Shown piece after piece: positions 63,763 to 64,000 of a stretch of DNA of 64,000 bases. Numbering within the stretch: position 1 is the stretch's first letter; each line of letters starts with the position of its first letter. A model generated the notes under the pieces. It worked only from the letters and a program-made list of their open reading frames with translations. It ran no database searches and was not told the DNA's origin. Source of the stretch: G965226155 sp965226155 (lineage in GTDB: Bacteria > Pseudomonadota > Gammaproteobacteria > Eutrophobiales > Eutrophobiaceae); contig OZ245331.1 in NCBI GenBank assembly GCA_965226155.1, positions 1,860,001-1,924,000 of the forward strand. Reading direction: 5' to 3'. The position numbers and the translations under genes are program-made.

Positions 63763-63787
63763 AAAAGGGGTCGAAAGACCCCTTTTT
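63763..63787 (+). terminator. Rho-independent terminator of TonB receptor 2
   Basis: AAAAGGGGTC, loop GAAA, GACCCCTTTT followed by further T residues: a 10-bp stem with a stable tetraloop 36 bases after the receptor stop. Confidence 0.93.
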
Positions 63788-63846
63788 TTGATCAGGATAT
63801 TACCTAAAGATAGTTAAGATTATAGCCAATCTCTACCTATCTCCCC

Positions 63847-63874
63847 ATGTCCTCTTTGGGTCGAAAGCAGACGT
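63847..63874. repeat. Dispersed palindromic repeat, copy 11
   Basis: ATGTCCTCTTTGGGTCGAAA then GCAGACGT. Confidence 0.65.
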
Positions 63875-63902
63875 TTTCCCACTTATCGCCAATTCCTCAT
63901 CT

Positions 63903-63934
63903 TAATGTCCGCTTTTGGTTGATAGCAGACATTA
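63903..63934. repeat. Dispersed palindromic repeat, copy 12
   Basis: TAATGTCCGCTTTTGGTTGA then TAGCAGACATTA, 29 bases after copy 11. Confidence 0.8.
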
Positions 63935-64000
63935 CACGCTTATATATTTCAAATTATTTGGTAGTAAACCCTAGGGTTTGTCTTTGGAGGGTCCAATCCA

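Overview
The window looks like chromosomal DNA of a Gammaproteobacterium, probably marine or environmental. The evidence is two large TonB-dependent receptors with the N-terminal EEIIVTAQKREQS signature, AAHS-type aromatic transport, a protocatechuate 4,5-cleavage pathway, DUF2165 and DUF6152-like proteins, and TbpB-like surface lipoproteins. It is a mosaic. AT-rich stretches carry intact, operon-like genes and share one dispersed palindromic repeat (12 copies). They alternate with visibly GC-richer blocks full of insertion sequences, truncated genes and frameshifts.

Layout. 1-0.4 kb: IS6-family transposase relic. 1.0-7.3 kb: a four-gene restriction-modification-like operon (C5 cytosine methyltransferase, a 978-residue protein with two GHKL ATPase modules, a receiver-domain protein, and an HNH nuclease broken by one frameshift). 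It resembles predicted MORC/MutL-type GHKL restriction systems combined with a two-component-like phosphorelay, and is the best candidate here for an unusual defence system. 7.3-12.9 kb: IS3 relic, Y-family DNA polymerase, a possible MITE, helicase and GPP34 relics, a HAD hydrolase, a McrA-like HNH nuclease and a small membrane protein. 13.3-16.0 kb: two TbpB-barrel lipoproteins, one frameshifted and one carrying a zinc metalloprotease domain. 16.4-18.2 kb: a two-gene unit, a DUF488 protein with a Panacea/DUF4065-like N-terminus plus an unnamed partner. The partner is partly duplicated at 56 kb. 18.2-22.7 kb: a serine-recombinase relic cut by an IS3-family element, then AlpA-type island genes.

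23.4-30.8 kb: a complete protocatechuate 4,5-cleavage (lig) pathway: a divergent aromatic-acid transporter, then galD-ligI-ligK-ligJ-ligA-ligB-ligC. Together these would take protocatechuate to pyruvate and oxaloacetate. 30.8-42.6 kb: esterase, CHMI-like isomerase, TonB receptor, Rieske oxygenase, glutamine-synthetase-like ligase, DUF2165, a cytochrome c fusion, a SnoaL-like protein, a C69/secernin-like Ntn hydrolase and an exported SDR. The Rieske oxygenase, ligase and receptor look like an upper pathway feeding an aromatic (possibly amine-bearing) compound into the lig genes; that link is inference.

42.7-57 kb: second accessory block with a frameshifted serine recombinase and its DUF2924 partner, a degenerate tRNA-Asn-like sequence, IS30, a RutE-like nitroreductase, a broken S8 autotransporter, an AAA/DUF4143 ATPase, a response-regulator fragment, a second near-identical IS3-family element, a third TbpB-like lipoprotein interrupted by TAG, and the truncated duplicate of the DUF488 partner joined to another gene. 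57-64 kb: native-looking small periplasmic proteins, a DUF6152-like protein, a TolB/FlgO-TPR protein and a second TonB receptor ending in a clear terminator.

Several accessory genes carry single frameshifts or in-frame stops. Real decay and sequencing error cannot be told apart from the sequence alone. Tentative gene families were recognised by motif reading, without database searches.
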